A stretch of DNA of 15,328 nucleotides. It comes from Pseudomonadota bacterium. Its GTDB lineage: Bacteria > Pseudomonadota > Gammaproteobacteria > Halothiobacillales > Halothiobacillaceae. Shown piece after piece: positions 7,991-13,850 of this stretch. Position 1 is the first letter of the stretch. Each line of letters begins with the position of its first letter. A program made the position numbers and the translations under genes. Below the pieces are notes generated by a model. It was not told where the DNA came from and did not search any database. It saw nothing but the letters and a program-made list of their open reading frames with translations. The stretch lies in the NCBI GenBank assembly GCA_021795795.1, contig JAJYPA010000154.1:1-15328 (forward strand). Direction: 5' to 3'.

Positions 7991-10098
7991 GTCAGATTCA
8001 GATGAAAATCAAGAACTGCAACAACATTGATTCGGCAGAAATTACGTTGGAACAGGGAAAGCTGAATATCAAGTTTGCACCTAATGGAACCGGAAAAAGC
8101 ACGATTGCACGGGCGGTGTTGCTCGGCACGAAGGAGGATCAAAGCCTGTTAAGCGAACTCATGCCATTCAAACTCAGAAAGGAGAATCCCGAGCACAAAC
8201 AACCGGAGGTCAGCGGTTTAGAAGCACTCAAAAATATCATGTGCTTCAATGAGGACTATGTCAGCCAGTTTGTTTTTAGGGCGGAAGAGCTGCTCAGCAA
8301 TAGCTTCGATATCTTCATCAGAACCGATGCCTACAAACAGAAAGAACAGGAAATAGAAAACCTGGTCCGCAATATCAAACAAGGGTTTGCCGGAAATCAG
8401 GAATTAGAAACCTTGATAGCCACTCTCAAGGAATTGGCGGATGCCTTTAAATTGACCAAAACCGGCTTATCCAAATCATCGGCCGGCATGAAAGGACTGG
8501 CCTCTGGCAATAAAATTCAACATATCCCCCTTGGACTGGAGTCATATACACCATTCATTCAGAGTCAAAACAGCGTTAGCTGGATAGACTGGCAAACCAG
8601 GGGTTACGATTTCACGGAACTCTCGGATAACTGTCCATTTTGCACCTCACATGCAGCCGACAAAAAAGATCAGATCAAAAAGGTCGGACAGGAATATGAC
8701 AAAAACACAATCAAGAACCTGATCTCCATCATTGGTGTAATCGAAAAGCTAGGTGACTACTTTTCTGAGGAAGCCAAAGGCAAGCTGACAACAATCACGA
8801 CTTTGAAGGAAGGGCTTGAAAAGGAGCACGAGGCATTTCTTGCTACGGTGAAAACACAGATTGACACTTTTACCGAAAAACTGGAAAAGCTAAAAATGCT
8901 TTCAGCGTTTCAATTCGAGGATGGTGAAAAAGTCGCTGAAAAACTGCCAGCATACAAACTAGATTTACAGTTTTTCTCCGAGCTCAAGTCAGACAAAATG
9001 CAGGAAGCCATAGCGCCGATAAATGAATCTATTGACGAAGTCATTGAACAGGCCGGGCAACTTCAAGGAAAGATCAATCAACAACGAAACGAGATAAAGA
9101 AGACCGTTGAACGACATCAAAAAGACATCAACGGATTTCTTTCCTATGCCGGATACCGCTATGCAGTTGAGATTGTCGGCGAAGGTGAACAAGCTCAACT
9201 AAAACTACGGCATATCGATCACGAAGAACATCTCAGCGGAGGCAATCAGCACCTCAGTTTTGGCGAAAGGAACGCGTTTGCCATCGTTCTCTTTATGTAT
9301 GAGTGCCTAGCCAGAAAGCCGGACCTTATCATTCTCGATGATCCGATTTCCTCTTTCGACAAAAACAAGAAGTACGCCATTCTTGAAATGCTCTTCCGCC
9401 GAGATTCCAGCTCATGCCTTAAAAATAAAACGGTTCTGATGCTCACTCATGATGTGGAGGCCATCATCGACACCATCAAGTCACTTGCGGAAAAGTTTAG
9501 TAATCAGACTTCGGCATCATTTCTAAAATTGGCAGCGGCCCAGATAAGCGAATGTCGCATTGCCAAGGATGATATGCAGACTTTTTCACAGATCTTTAAA
9601 AATACCCTCGCCTCTGGCAAGGATGATGTCATCAAGTTGATTTACATGAGGCGTCATTTTGAAATCGCTGACAACAAGGGGGACGCTTATCAGGTTCTAT
9701 CCAACGTTTTTCACAAACGAGAGCGTGCAATAGACACCAGAGAGCCCAAAGGGTCAGATGATAATCATCCAGAAATGGAGGCCGCCAAGTTTTCATCCGG
9801 GTGCACTGAAATTTCGAATTTCCTAGCAGGCTTTTCATACCCTAACCTTTTGAATCGAGTCACTGACATCAATGCTCTTAAGTCGCTGTATGGTGCTTCC
9901 GCGAATGGGTATGAAAGGCTTCAGGTGTTCCGACTGCTAGGACTTGATGTTGAAAATTCTGTTATTCAGAAGTTTATCAACGAAACCTACCACATCGAGA
10001 ATGAATTCATTTGTCAGCTTGATCCCGCCAAGTTCGACACCATCCCTGAATATGTCATTGCAGAGTGCGACAAAATCTTGAGGCAGACGGAGGCATGA
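7987..10098 (+). CDS. SMC/ABC-type AAA_13 ATPase with CPFC zinc motif, PrrC/RloC-like or Septu PtuA-like
   Basis: This 703-residue protein has an ABC ATPase head split by a coiled-coil region. Walker A is APNGTGKST (31-39). Charged helices at about 115-160 and 225-380 flank C216-P-F-C219, a possible zinc hook. The signature is LSFGERNA (423-430), preceded by LSGG (416-419). Walker B is LIILDDPISSFD (447-458) and the H-loop is LTHD (486-489). A C-terminal domain follows from about 535 with R555-R-H-F-E559 and H576 or H594. Anticodon nucleases of the PrrC/RloC group carry an Arg-x3-Glu...His triad in that place, and prrC is itself nested in a type I restriction locus. The match is suggestive, but the Glu-to-His spacing is not the PrrC one for H576 and only close for H594. 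Alternatively it is the ATPase of a Septu-like pair with the next gene. It is AT-richer than hsdR and hsdM, which suggests separate acquisition. ATGA overlaps join it to both neighbours. Confidence 0.85.
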   Translation: MSQIQMKIKNCNNIDSAEITLEQGKLNIKFAPNGTGKSTIARAVLLGTKEDQSLLSELMPFKLRKENPEHKQPEVSGLEALKNIMCFNEDYVSQFVFRAEELLSNSFDIFIRTDAYKQKEQEIENLVRNIKQGFAGNQELETLIATLKELADAFKLTKTGLSKSSAGMKGLASGNKIQHIPLGLESYTPFIQSQNSVSWIDWQTRGYDFTELSDNCPFCTSHAADKKDQIKKVGQEYDKNTIKNLISIIGVIEKLGDYFSEEAKGKLTTITTLKEGLEKEHEAFLATVKTQIDTFTEKLEKLKMLSAFQFEDGEKVAEKLPAYKLDLQFFSELKSDKMQEAIAPINESIDEVIEQAGQLQGKINQQRNEIKKTVERHQKDINGFLSYAGYRYAVEIVGEGEQAQLKLRHIDHEEHLSGGNQHLSFGERNAFAIVLFMYECLARKPDLIILDDPISSFDKNKKYAILEMLFRRDSSSCLKNKTVLMLTHDVEAIIDTIKSLAEKFSNQTSASFLKLAAAQISECRIAKDDMQTFSQIFKNTLASGKDDVIKLIYMRRHFEIADNKGDAYQVLSNVFHKRERAIDTREPKGSDDNHPEMEAAKFSSGCTEISNFLAGFSYPNLLNRVTDINALKSLYGASANGYERLQVFRLLGLDVENSVIQKFINETYHIENEFICQLDPAKFDTIPEYVIAECDKILRQTEA

Positions 10099-10319
10099 GT
10101 TGTCTTTGCTCTCCAATGCCCCGTGCTTCCAAGCATTTAGGCCACTATCAGGCTTTCATGCAGGTGAATACCACCAGTAAATGCCCGTTTTGCGGCATCG
10201 GCGATATCAAGGGTGCGCATCTCCGCAACAGCACCACCGAGTTCCTGACCTTTACCGATCAGGCTGACGAGTCGCGCTCTACTAATGATGAAACGCCCAC
10301 TTTGGAGCGCCAAACATGA
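10095..10319 (+). CDS. Small zinc-knuckle protein, probably a truncated HNH partner of the ATPase
   Basis: This 74-residue ORF starts at ATG 10095 inside the stop of the ATPase gene. The central segment HYQAFMQVNTTSKCPFCG, then IGDIKG, looks like the zinc-binding entry of HNH nucleases that pair with AAA ATPases (PtuB-type), where CPxCG is followed by an (E)xDH...LPK histidine motif. That second half is absent. After IKG the sequence (AHLRNSTTEFLTFTDQADES...) is unlike the family and has no His-Asn-His set. I therefore read it as a 3'-truncated gene, not a working nuclease. MSCLC at the N-terminus adds two more cysteines. The TGA overlaps the next ATG, so the coupling survived the truncation. 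The reading frame is secure; the HNH relationship is an inference. Confidence 0.6.
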   Translation: MSCLCSPMPRASKHLGHYQAFMQVNTTSKCPFCGIGDIKGAHLRNSTTEFLTFTDQADESRSTNDETPTLERQT

Positions 10320-10714
10320 ACACCCCTGCTCAGTCCCCCGTCCCGCAACCCTTGTTATCTGCTCTGCGTGAGTTGATCCTGCAAGGCCGACAGCAGGTGT
10401 TGCGCGCCGTGGATATGGTACAGGTACAAACCTGCTGGGAAGTTGGCCGCCACATCGTCGAGTTCGAGCAAGGCGGGCAAGCGCGCGCCGAATACGGTGC
10501 CAAACTGCTGCCGCAACTGGCCCAAGCGCTCAGCTACGAATTCGATAAGGGCTTTGACGAACGCAACTTGCGCAATATGCAGGCATTTTTCCTGGCCTTC
10601 CCGAATTGGAACGCACTGCGTTCCGAATTGAGCTGGACGCACTATCGGCTTCTGCTGCGCGTGGACGATACCACACGAGACCTCACGGAAGAGAGGAAAG
10701 ATGAGCAAGAATAA
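10316..10714 (+). CDS. Truncated DUF1016 N-terminal-domain protein
   Basis: This 132-residue protein is the helical N-domain of a second YhcG-like protein: ELILQGRQQVLRAVDMVQVQ, CWEVGRHIVEFEQGG, AEYGAKLLPQLAQALS, GFDERNLRNMQAFFLAFPNW and SELSWTHYRLLLRVDD. It departs from the family after RVDD (about residue 117) and ends in TTRDLTEERKDEQE. The PD-(D/E)XK nuclease domain that should follow is missing. It is a different subfamily from the complete DUF1016 protein at 5561-6688, not a recent duplicate. It starts in the stop of the upstream gene, and its end overlaps the rhuM start by 14 nt, with the rhuM RBS inside it. Without the nuclease domain it might only bind partners, or be a decay product kept in frame by coupling. 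Confidence 0.8.
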   Translation: MNTPAQSPVPQPLLSALRELILQGRQQVLRAVDMVQVQTCWEVGRHIVEFEQGGQARAEYGAKLLPQLAQALSYEFDKGFDERNLRNMQAFFLAFPNWNALRSELSWTHYRLLLRVDDTTRDLTEERKDEQE

Positions 10715-11771
10715 GCAACCACAGGTTCCCAAGAAAAATGAGGCATCACTTGTCCGTTCATCGGCGGCTGAATACCTGACCTTTGTCGCGGCCAGCGGCC
10801 AGGGCGGCATCGAAGCGGTTTACGCTGATGAAAACGTCTGGCTCACCCAGAAGATGATGGGGCTGCTCTATGACGTTGAAACCCACACCATCAATTACCA
10901 CCTGAAAAAGGTGTTTGCCGACAGTGAGCTGGAGGAAGATTCAGTTATTCGAAATTTTCGAATAACTGCCGCAGACGGCAAAAGCTACAACACCAAGCAC
11001 TACAAGCTCGCCGCGACCATCGCCGTCGGCCACAAGGTCAACTCCGAACGCGCCGTGCAGTTCCGCAAATGGGCGAACACCATCATTGAGTCGTTCACCA
11101 TCAAGGGCTACGCGATGGATGATGAGCGTCTGAAGAATGACGGCTCAGTGCTCACCAAGCGGTATTTTGAAGAACAGTTGCAGCGCATTCGGGAAGTCCG
11201 CCTCTCCGAGCGTAAGTTCTACCAAAAAATCACCGACATTTACGCCACGTCGATTGACTACGACGTCACGGCGCAGGCCACCAAGCGTTTTTTCGCCACC
11301 GTACAAAACAAGCTGCATTGGGCTATTCATGGTCAGACGGCGGCAGAAATCATCTACCACCGTGCCGATGCCGGGAAAGGCAATATGGGGCTGACCTCCT
11401 GGAAGGATGCGCCCGAAGGGAAAATTCAGAAATTCGACGTGGTCGTCGCCAAAAACTATTTGAATGAGCACGAAATGGCGCAATTGCAGCGGCTGGTTTC
11501 GGCGTATCTGGACGTGGCCGAGGACATGGCACTGCGGCAGATCCCGATGACGATGCAGGATTGGGAGAGCCGCCTGAACCGGTTCATCGAAGCGACAGAC
11601 CGGGAAGTTTTGCAAGACGCGGGAAAAGTCACGGCAGAAATCGCCAAGGCGCATGCGATGAGCGAATTCGAGAAATACCGCATCGTGCAGGACCGGTTAT
11701 TTGAGAGTGATTTCGACAGGGTGATCAAGCAGATAGAGGCTGAGCGTCAGCCTGAAAGCGATGATGAATAA
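10701..11771 (+). CDS. rhuM: RhuM-family (virulence RhuM) protein
   Basis: This complete 356-residue member of the Virulence_RhuM family is recognised by ENVWLTQKMMGLLYDVETHT, then NYHLKKVFADSELEEDSVIR, TAADGKSYNTKHYKLAATIA with VGHKVNSERAVQFRKWAN, and the C-terminal KLHWAIHGQTAAEIIYHRAD. The N-terminal part resembles the KilA-N/BRO-like DNA-binding region of phage proteins. The family was named from a Salmonella pathogenicity island but is widespread on mobile and defence islands, and its biochemical role is not known to me. The RBS GAGAGG lies just before ATG 10701, inside the end of the truncated DUF1016 gene. A perfect 27-bp palindrome lies within codons 81-90. It is the last intact gene of the overlapping operon. 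Confidence 0.9.
   Translation: MSKNKQPQVPKKNEASLVRSSAAEYLTFVAASGQGGIEAVYADENVWLTQKMMGLLYDVETHTINYHLKKVFADSELEEDSVIRNFRITAADGKSYNTKHYKLAATIAVGHKVNSERAVQFRKWANTIIESFTIKGYAMDDERLKNDGSVLTKRYFEEQLQRIREVRLSERKFYQKITDIYATSIDYDVTAQATKRFFATVQNKLHWAIHGQTAAEIIYHRADAGKGNMGLTSWKDAPEGKIQKFDVVVAKNYLNEHEMAQLQRLVSAYLDVAEDMALRQIPMTMQDWESRLNRFIEATDREVLQDAGKVTAEIAKAHAMSEFEKYRIVQDRLFESDFDRVIKQIEAERQPESDDE
10942..10968. repeat. 27-bp perfect palindrome inside rhuM
   Basis: CAGTTATTCGAAA (10942-10954) and TTTCGAATAACTG (10956-10968) are exact reverse complements around a single T. The region codes for S81-A90 of RhuM, a conserved stretch. It could be an operator, a protein-binding dyad or an mRNA hairpin (with essentially no loop). 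It has no T-tract, so a terminator is unlikely. Confidence 0.85.
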
Positions 11772-11990
11772 CGCCAGTGGCTCCCCGCGTCGGGCAAGGA
11801 TTGACGAATTTATGAGCGCCCCGGCGCAAGATGCAGCACTGCATGCCTTGTGCGAGCAACTGCAAAAAACCACCAACAAGCCGAAATCGCAGGACTATTC
11901 ATCGGCGACCGCGAATTGCTGGATTGCGCGCACTGCGGCCTGCAGGAAGATGTGCCAGAACCATTACGTCTTTCAACTGGAAGCGTCTAA
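11764..11990 (+). pseudogene. Frameshifted remnant of a CxxC (zinc-ribbon-like) protein gene
   Basis: One frame reads MSAPAQDAALHALCEQLQ (ATG 11813) and then loses sense after an A-run near 11865. Another frame carries on with EIAGLFIGDRELLDCAHCGL and QEDVPEP, ending at TAA 11988. Joined together these give a plausible small protein with a CxxCG pair and an acidic segment. A one-base slip in the CAAAAAACC run is the likely lesion. It lies directly after rhuM, whose stop overlaps the possible ATGs at 11761 and 11764. I do not know the family. It resembles short proteins with a CxxCG knuckle seen next to restriction genes, but this is only an impression. Confidence 0.45.
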
Positions 11991-12002
11991 GCAACCCACC
12001 CC

Positions 12003-12122
12003 CTTGCCGACAAGCAGCGGGCCTTTCTGAACCTTGTGCTGGCGCAGTATGTGAAAGTGGGGGATGCGGAACTGGGTAGCCCGGTACAGGTGCGGGAAGT
12101 GTTTAGTGGGTTTCAGCGGTAG
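12003..12122 (+). pseudogene. C-terminal remnant of a second type I HsdR
   Basis: The frame reads LADKQRAFLNLVLAQYVKVG, then DAELGSPVQVREVFSGFQR and TAG. This matches the end of type I R subunits of the branch ending ...KQRAF..FVLAQYV..GVEELD.....LL.LKY...DA...LG....IR..F.GFQ..LY. The stretch between YVKVG and DAELG (roughly the EELD...LKY part) has been deleted, and the tag truncates the usual LY tail. Upstream the frame is closed by TAA at 11988, with a slip in the CCCACCCCC run. The intact HsdR at 1034-3832 ends quite differently, so this is not a copy of it but debris of an older, unrelated restriction system. Confidence 0.6.
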
Positions 12123-12225
12123 TTGCTTGGACGCTTACCTTCATGCTTTCGTCAAGACGGCGCAGAAAACACCTAAGCAGGCCATAGATACGGCACGGCA
12201 ACGCGCCAAGGAGATTTTGCAATGA
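12121..12225 (+). pseudogene. 3' fragment of a HigB/RelE-like toxin gene
   Basis: The frame reads CLDAYLHAFVKTAQKTPKQA, then IDTARQRAKEILQ and TGA. This is the typical end of HigB/phage-Gp49-like toxins (xxLHxFxKKxQKTPxxExxxARxRxKE). No start or N-terminal two thirds is present. Upstream the same frame runs into the HsdR remnant. The TGA overlaps the ATG of the antitoxin gene (ATGA), the normal arrangement of a higBA pair, so toxin function was lost by truncation while the junction with the antitoxin was kept. Confidence 0.65.
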
Positions 12226-12503
12226 CTCGCATATCGGAACTGAAAGAGCAATGGATGCAAGACCCCGCGTTCAAGGCAGAATACGACGCGCTGGAAGATG
12301 AGTTCACCCTTGCCCGCGAGTTGATCGAGGCCCGGACCCGCGCTGGGCTGTCGCAAGCAGAATTAGCGCAACGCATGGGCACCACACAATCCGCTATTGC
12401 CCGCCTGGAAAGTGGCAAGGCCCCGCCGTCTATGCGAACCATTGCGCGTATTGCCGCGGCTACCGGTAGCCGCGCTGTAGTACGGTTGGAGCCGCGCCCA
12501 TGA
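12222..12503 (+). CDS. HigA-type XRE antitoxin, orphaned
   Basis: This 93-residue protein has a Cro/C1 HTH at about residues 33-88: ELIEARTRAGLSQAELAQRM, then GTTQSAIARLESGKAPPSMR. The N-terminal leader ISELKEQWMQDPAFKAEYDA is the usual one of this HigA group. In an intact pair it would neutralise the HigB RNase and repress its own operon. Here the toxin gene before it is only a 3' fragment, so it is an antitoxin without its cognate partner. It may still act as a repressor or neutralise a related toxin elsewhere. The ATG lies inside the stop of the toxin remnant. Full length for the family; no damage seen. Confidence 0.88.
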   Translation: MTRISELKEQWMQDPAFKAEYDALEDEFTLARELIEARTRAGLSQAELAQRMGTTQSAIARLESGKAPPSMRTIARIAAATGSRAVVRLEPRP

Positions 12504-12554
12504 AGCGGAAAACCGGTGATCGAGTTACACCACACAGAACTGCTGGAGGCATGT

Positions 12555-12818
12555 ATGGGTATTTTGGCACCAAGCGCGGATGAGCGCGTCGCAGACGTAC
12601 AGATCACCGATGACGCGCTGTCCGTGCGGCTCATGGATGGGCGCAGCATATCGGTTCCCCTTGAATGGTATCCCCACCTGGCCCATGCCAGCGCCAAGGC
12701 CCGTGCCGTCTGGGAAATTGCAGGAGGCGGCTATGGCATCCATTGGCCGGAGATTGATGAGGACTTGAGCACCGAGGAACTGCTGAGAGGCGCACCCGCG
12801 CCGCGAGGGGCGGCATGA
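12555..12818 (+). CDS. DUF2442 protein
   Basis: This 87-residue protein matches the DUF2442 pattern along its whole length: VADVQITDDALSVRLMDGRS, ISVPLEWYPHLAHASAKARA, then W-E-IAGGGYGIHWPEIDEDLS and a short LLRG end. ATG 12555 is preferred because GGAGG (12545-12549) lies 5 nt upstream and the domain begins right after. A longer GTG start at 12516 would add 13 residues not seen in the family. DUF2442 genes commonly sit beside a DUF4160 gene in toxin-antitoxin-like pairs. No DUF4160 is visible here, and only 50 nt separate it from the antitoxin gene. The biochemical role is unknown. The TGA overlaps the next ATG. Confidence 0.85.
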   Translation: MGILAPSADERVADVQITDDALSVRLMDGRSISVPLEWYPHLAHASAKARAVWEIAGGGYGIHWPEIDEDLSTEELLRGAPAPRGAA

Positions 12819-13072
12819 AAACCGATTACGACGCCACTGATGACATCCTCGTGATGCACTTCAGCGATAAGCCTGTCACCCGCGAGGTGTCGCAAGACTG
12901 GAATCTGAATATTGCCTATGCCGATGACGGGAGCATCGTGGAGATCGTCATATTGGATGCCAAAGCCCCGCCGCTTGGCCGATACCAGAAAACAGGCGAC
13001 TTCCGCCTTCCAGATTGGAGTCAACGGGAAGCCCTGCATCCACCAGTCTCGCCAGCGTCGCAATGTCTCTGA
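12815..13072 (+). CDS. DUF2283 protein with a foreign C-terminal tail
   Basis: Residues 1-50, MKTDYDATDDILVMHFSDKP to AYADDGSIVEIVILDAK, fit DUF2283, a small domain of unknown function often found in toxin-antitoxin or mobile-island settings. Family members usually end soon after the ILDA motif. The remaining 35 residues (RYQKTGDFRLPDWSQREALH...) look unrelated and probably come from a sequence joint that replaced the native stop. It starts within the stop of the DUF2442 gene (ATGA), so the two are co-translated. I call the first 50 residues with confidence and regard the annotated end as accidental. Confidence 0.7.
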   Translation: MKTDYDATDDILVMHFSDKPVTREVSQDWNLNIAYADDGSIVEIVILDAKAPPLGRYQKTGDFRLPDWSQREALHPPVSPASQCL

Positions 13073-13249
13073 CCGTACTCACCCAGACGCCGATCGGGGC
13101 GATCGGCAGCAGACTGGTCGCGGACGTAGAGGTTTTCCCTGCGTAAAACATAGTTGGAGATAATCGCTGCGGTTCCTGCGCGTATATTGGACCAGACAGG
13201 CAAAAATTTGCTCACTGTCTACAGGATTTCGAGAGGCCAATGCACATTC
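13073..13249. other. Spacer without a recognised gene
   Basis: No gene is called in this stretch. It contains the dyad at 13089-13107. On the minus strand a short open stretch reads SLLPIAPIGVWVSTVRDIAT and ARLVDAGLPVD, which looks protein-like but matches no family I can name and has no proper start. It may be debris of a gene that ran the other way. Confidence 0.4.
13089..13107. repeat. 8-bp perfect dyad with 3-nt loop
   Basis: GCCGATCG (13089-13096) and CGATCGGC (13100-13107) are exact inverted repeats around GGG. It makes a strong GC-rich hairpin but has no T-tract on the + side. It falls after the DUF2283 gene, at the end of the defence-island genes. Confidence 0.7.
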
Positions 13250-13251
13250 GG

Positions 13252-13268
13252 CGCACCAACATGGAGCA
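13252..13268 (+). promoter_or_regulatory. NtrC-binding site, distal
   Basis: CGCACCAACATGGAGCA matches the NtrC site TGCACCA-N3-TGGTGCA in 12 of 14 fixed positions. Its centre (13260) is 21 bp, two helical turns, before the next site, and about 148 bp before the predicted sigma-54 start. Confidence 0.68.
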
Positions 13269-13272
13269 TTTG

Positions 13273-13289
13273 AGCACTATTTTGGTGCG
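13273..13289 (+). promoter_or_regulatory. NtrC-binding site, proximal
   Basis: AGCACTATTTTGGTGCG has the full GCACyA-N3-TGGTGC core and misses only the outermost bases of the NtrC consensus. The centre (13281) lies about 127 bp upstream of the predicted start. Together with the distal site it forms a paired enhancer like that of glnA. The outer arms GGCGCACCAA (13250-13259) and TTGGTGCGCC (13282-13291) also make a 10-bp inverted repeat across both sites. Confidence 0.75.
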
Positions 13290-13381
13290 CCCCATTGCGT
13301 GCGAACTTTTATTTTGAAGGAAATTTTTTCGCATAAATAAATAATACGCGGCTTTATGACAAGCAATTGCCTTTTTGTGTT

Positions 13382-13397
13382 TGGCACACAATTTGCT
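13382..13397 (+). promoter_or_regulatory. Sigma-54 (-24/-12) promoter
   Basis: TGGCAC-ACAAT-TTGCT fits the sigma-54 consensus TGGCACR-N4-TTGCW at every fixed position, with the GG and GC dinucleotides correctly spaced. The predicted start is near 13408. The AT-rich DNA between it and the NtrC sites would suit looping. It points at the EAL relic and, 440 nt further on, the Cache-type gene. Confidence 0.8.
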
Positions 13398-13401
13398 TTA
13401 A

Positions 13402-13799
13402 TTATTTCTGACTTTCGGAGTATGGGGGTACATTTCGCTTTGGACAATTTCGGTACAGGGCCAGCCGCTTTGCAATATCCCCTTGAATTGAATTGTGATA
13501 TAATTAAAATTTATCACAGCTTTGTTATCCCCATTTGTACTAGCCATAAACATTCCTGCATGGTCACGGCAATGATAGAAATGGTACACGCCATGGGCGT
13601 TATTGTAACTGCATAAGGTATAGAGGATACAGAAACTAGGAAATTGTTGGCCGATTTTAAGGCAGAACAAGGCCAAGGATTCGGTATCGCCAGACCAATG
13701 CCGGCGGAAGATTTCGACGCCTATATGCGCACTCCACCAGACATGATTTTTGACTTAATTTCTGTCCGGCAGCAACAATTGGACAAAACTGAACTATAG
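13402..13799 (+). pseudogene. Broken EAL-domain (cyclic-di-GMP phosphodiesterase-like) gene, 3' half only
   Basis: A single frame reads SDFRSMGVHFALDNFGTGPA, LQYPLELNCDIIKIYHSFV, MIEMVHAMGVIVTA, stop (TAA 13614-13616), then GIEDTETRKLLADFKAEQGQ and GFGIARPMPAEDFDAYM, ending at TAG 13797. This is the second half of an EAL domain (xxxLGVRFALDDFGTGYSSL, ...KIDxSFV, ...VVAEGVE, ...AQGYLFSRPLPAxEF). The EAL motif itself and the N-terminal half are gone. DDFGTG has become DNFGTG and KID has become KIY. The TAA stands where AEGxE has its conserved Glu (GAA to TAA). It is certainly non-functional. The homology begins within a few bases of the sigma-54 promoter, marking a recombination joint. Confidence 0.75.
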
Positions 13800-13850
13800 A
13801 CGAGCATTAATGTAAGGTGAAAACAACAAGAATTTACTTTAGGAGTGCCT

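Noticed and set aside
10355..10810. Minus-strand open frame of 151 codons
   Set aside because: It lies opposite the DUF1016_N gene and the rhuM start, and is a shadow without its own features.
12516..12554. GTG 12516 as start of the DUF2442 gene
   Set aside because: The 13 extra residues are not part of the family, and ATG 12555 has a strong GGAGG at the right distance.
13089..13107. Hairpin as a terminator
   Set aside because: No T-run follows either arm. It is kept only as a dyad.
12948..13215. Minus-strand open frames with PIAPIGVWVSTVRDIATLARLV
   Set aside because: They look mildly protein-like, but two frames compete, there is no RBS and I recognise no family. Noted only in the spacer entry.
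13283..13299. Second sigma-54-like match TGGTGC...TTGC
   Set aside because: The spacing is one base too long, and the TGGTGC half belongs to the proximal NtrC site.
13845..13850. GTG 13845 as start of the Cache-type gene
   Set aside because: It overlaps the AGGAG ribosome binding site, which fits GTG 13851 instead.
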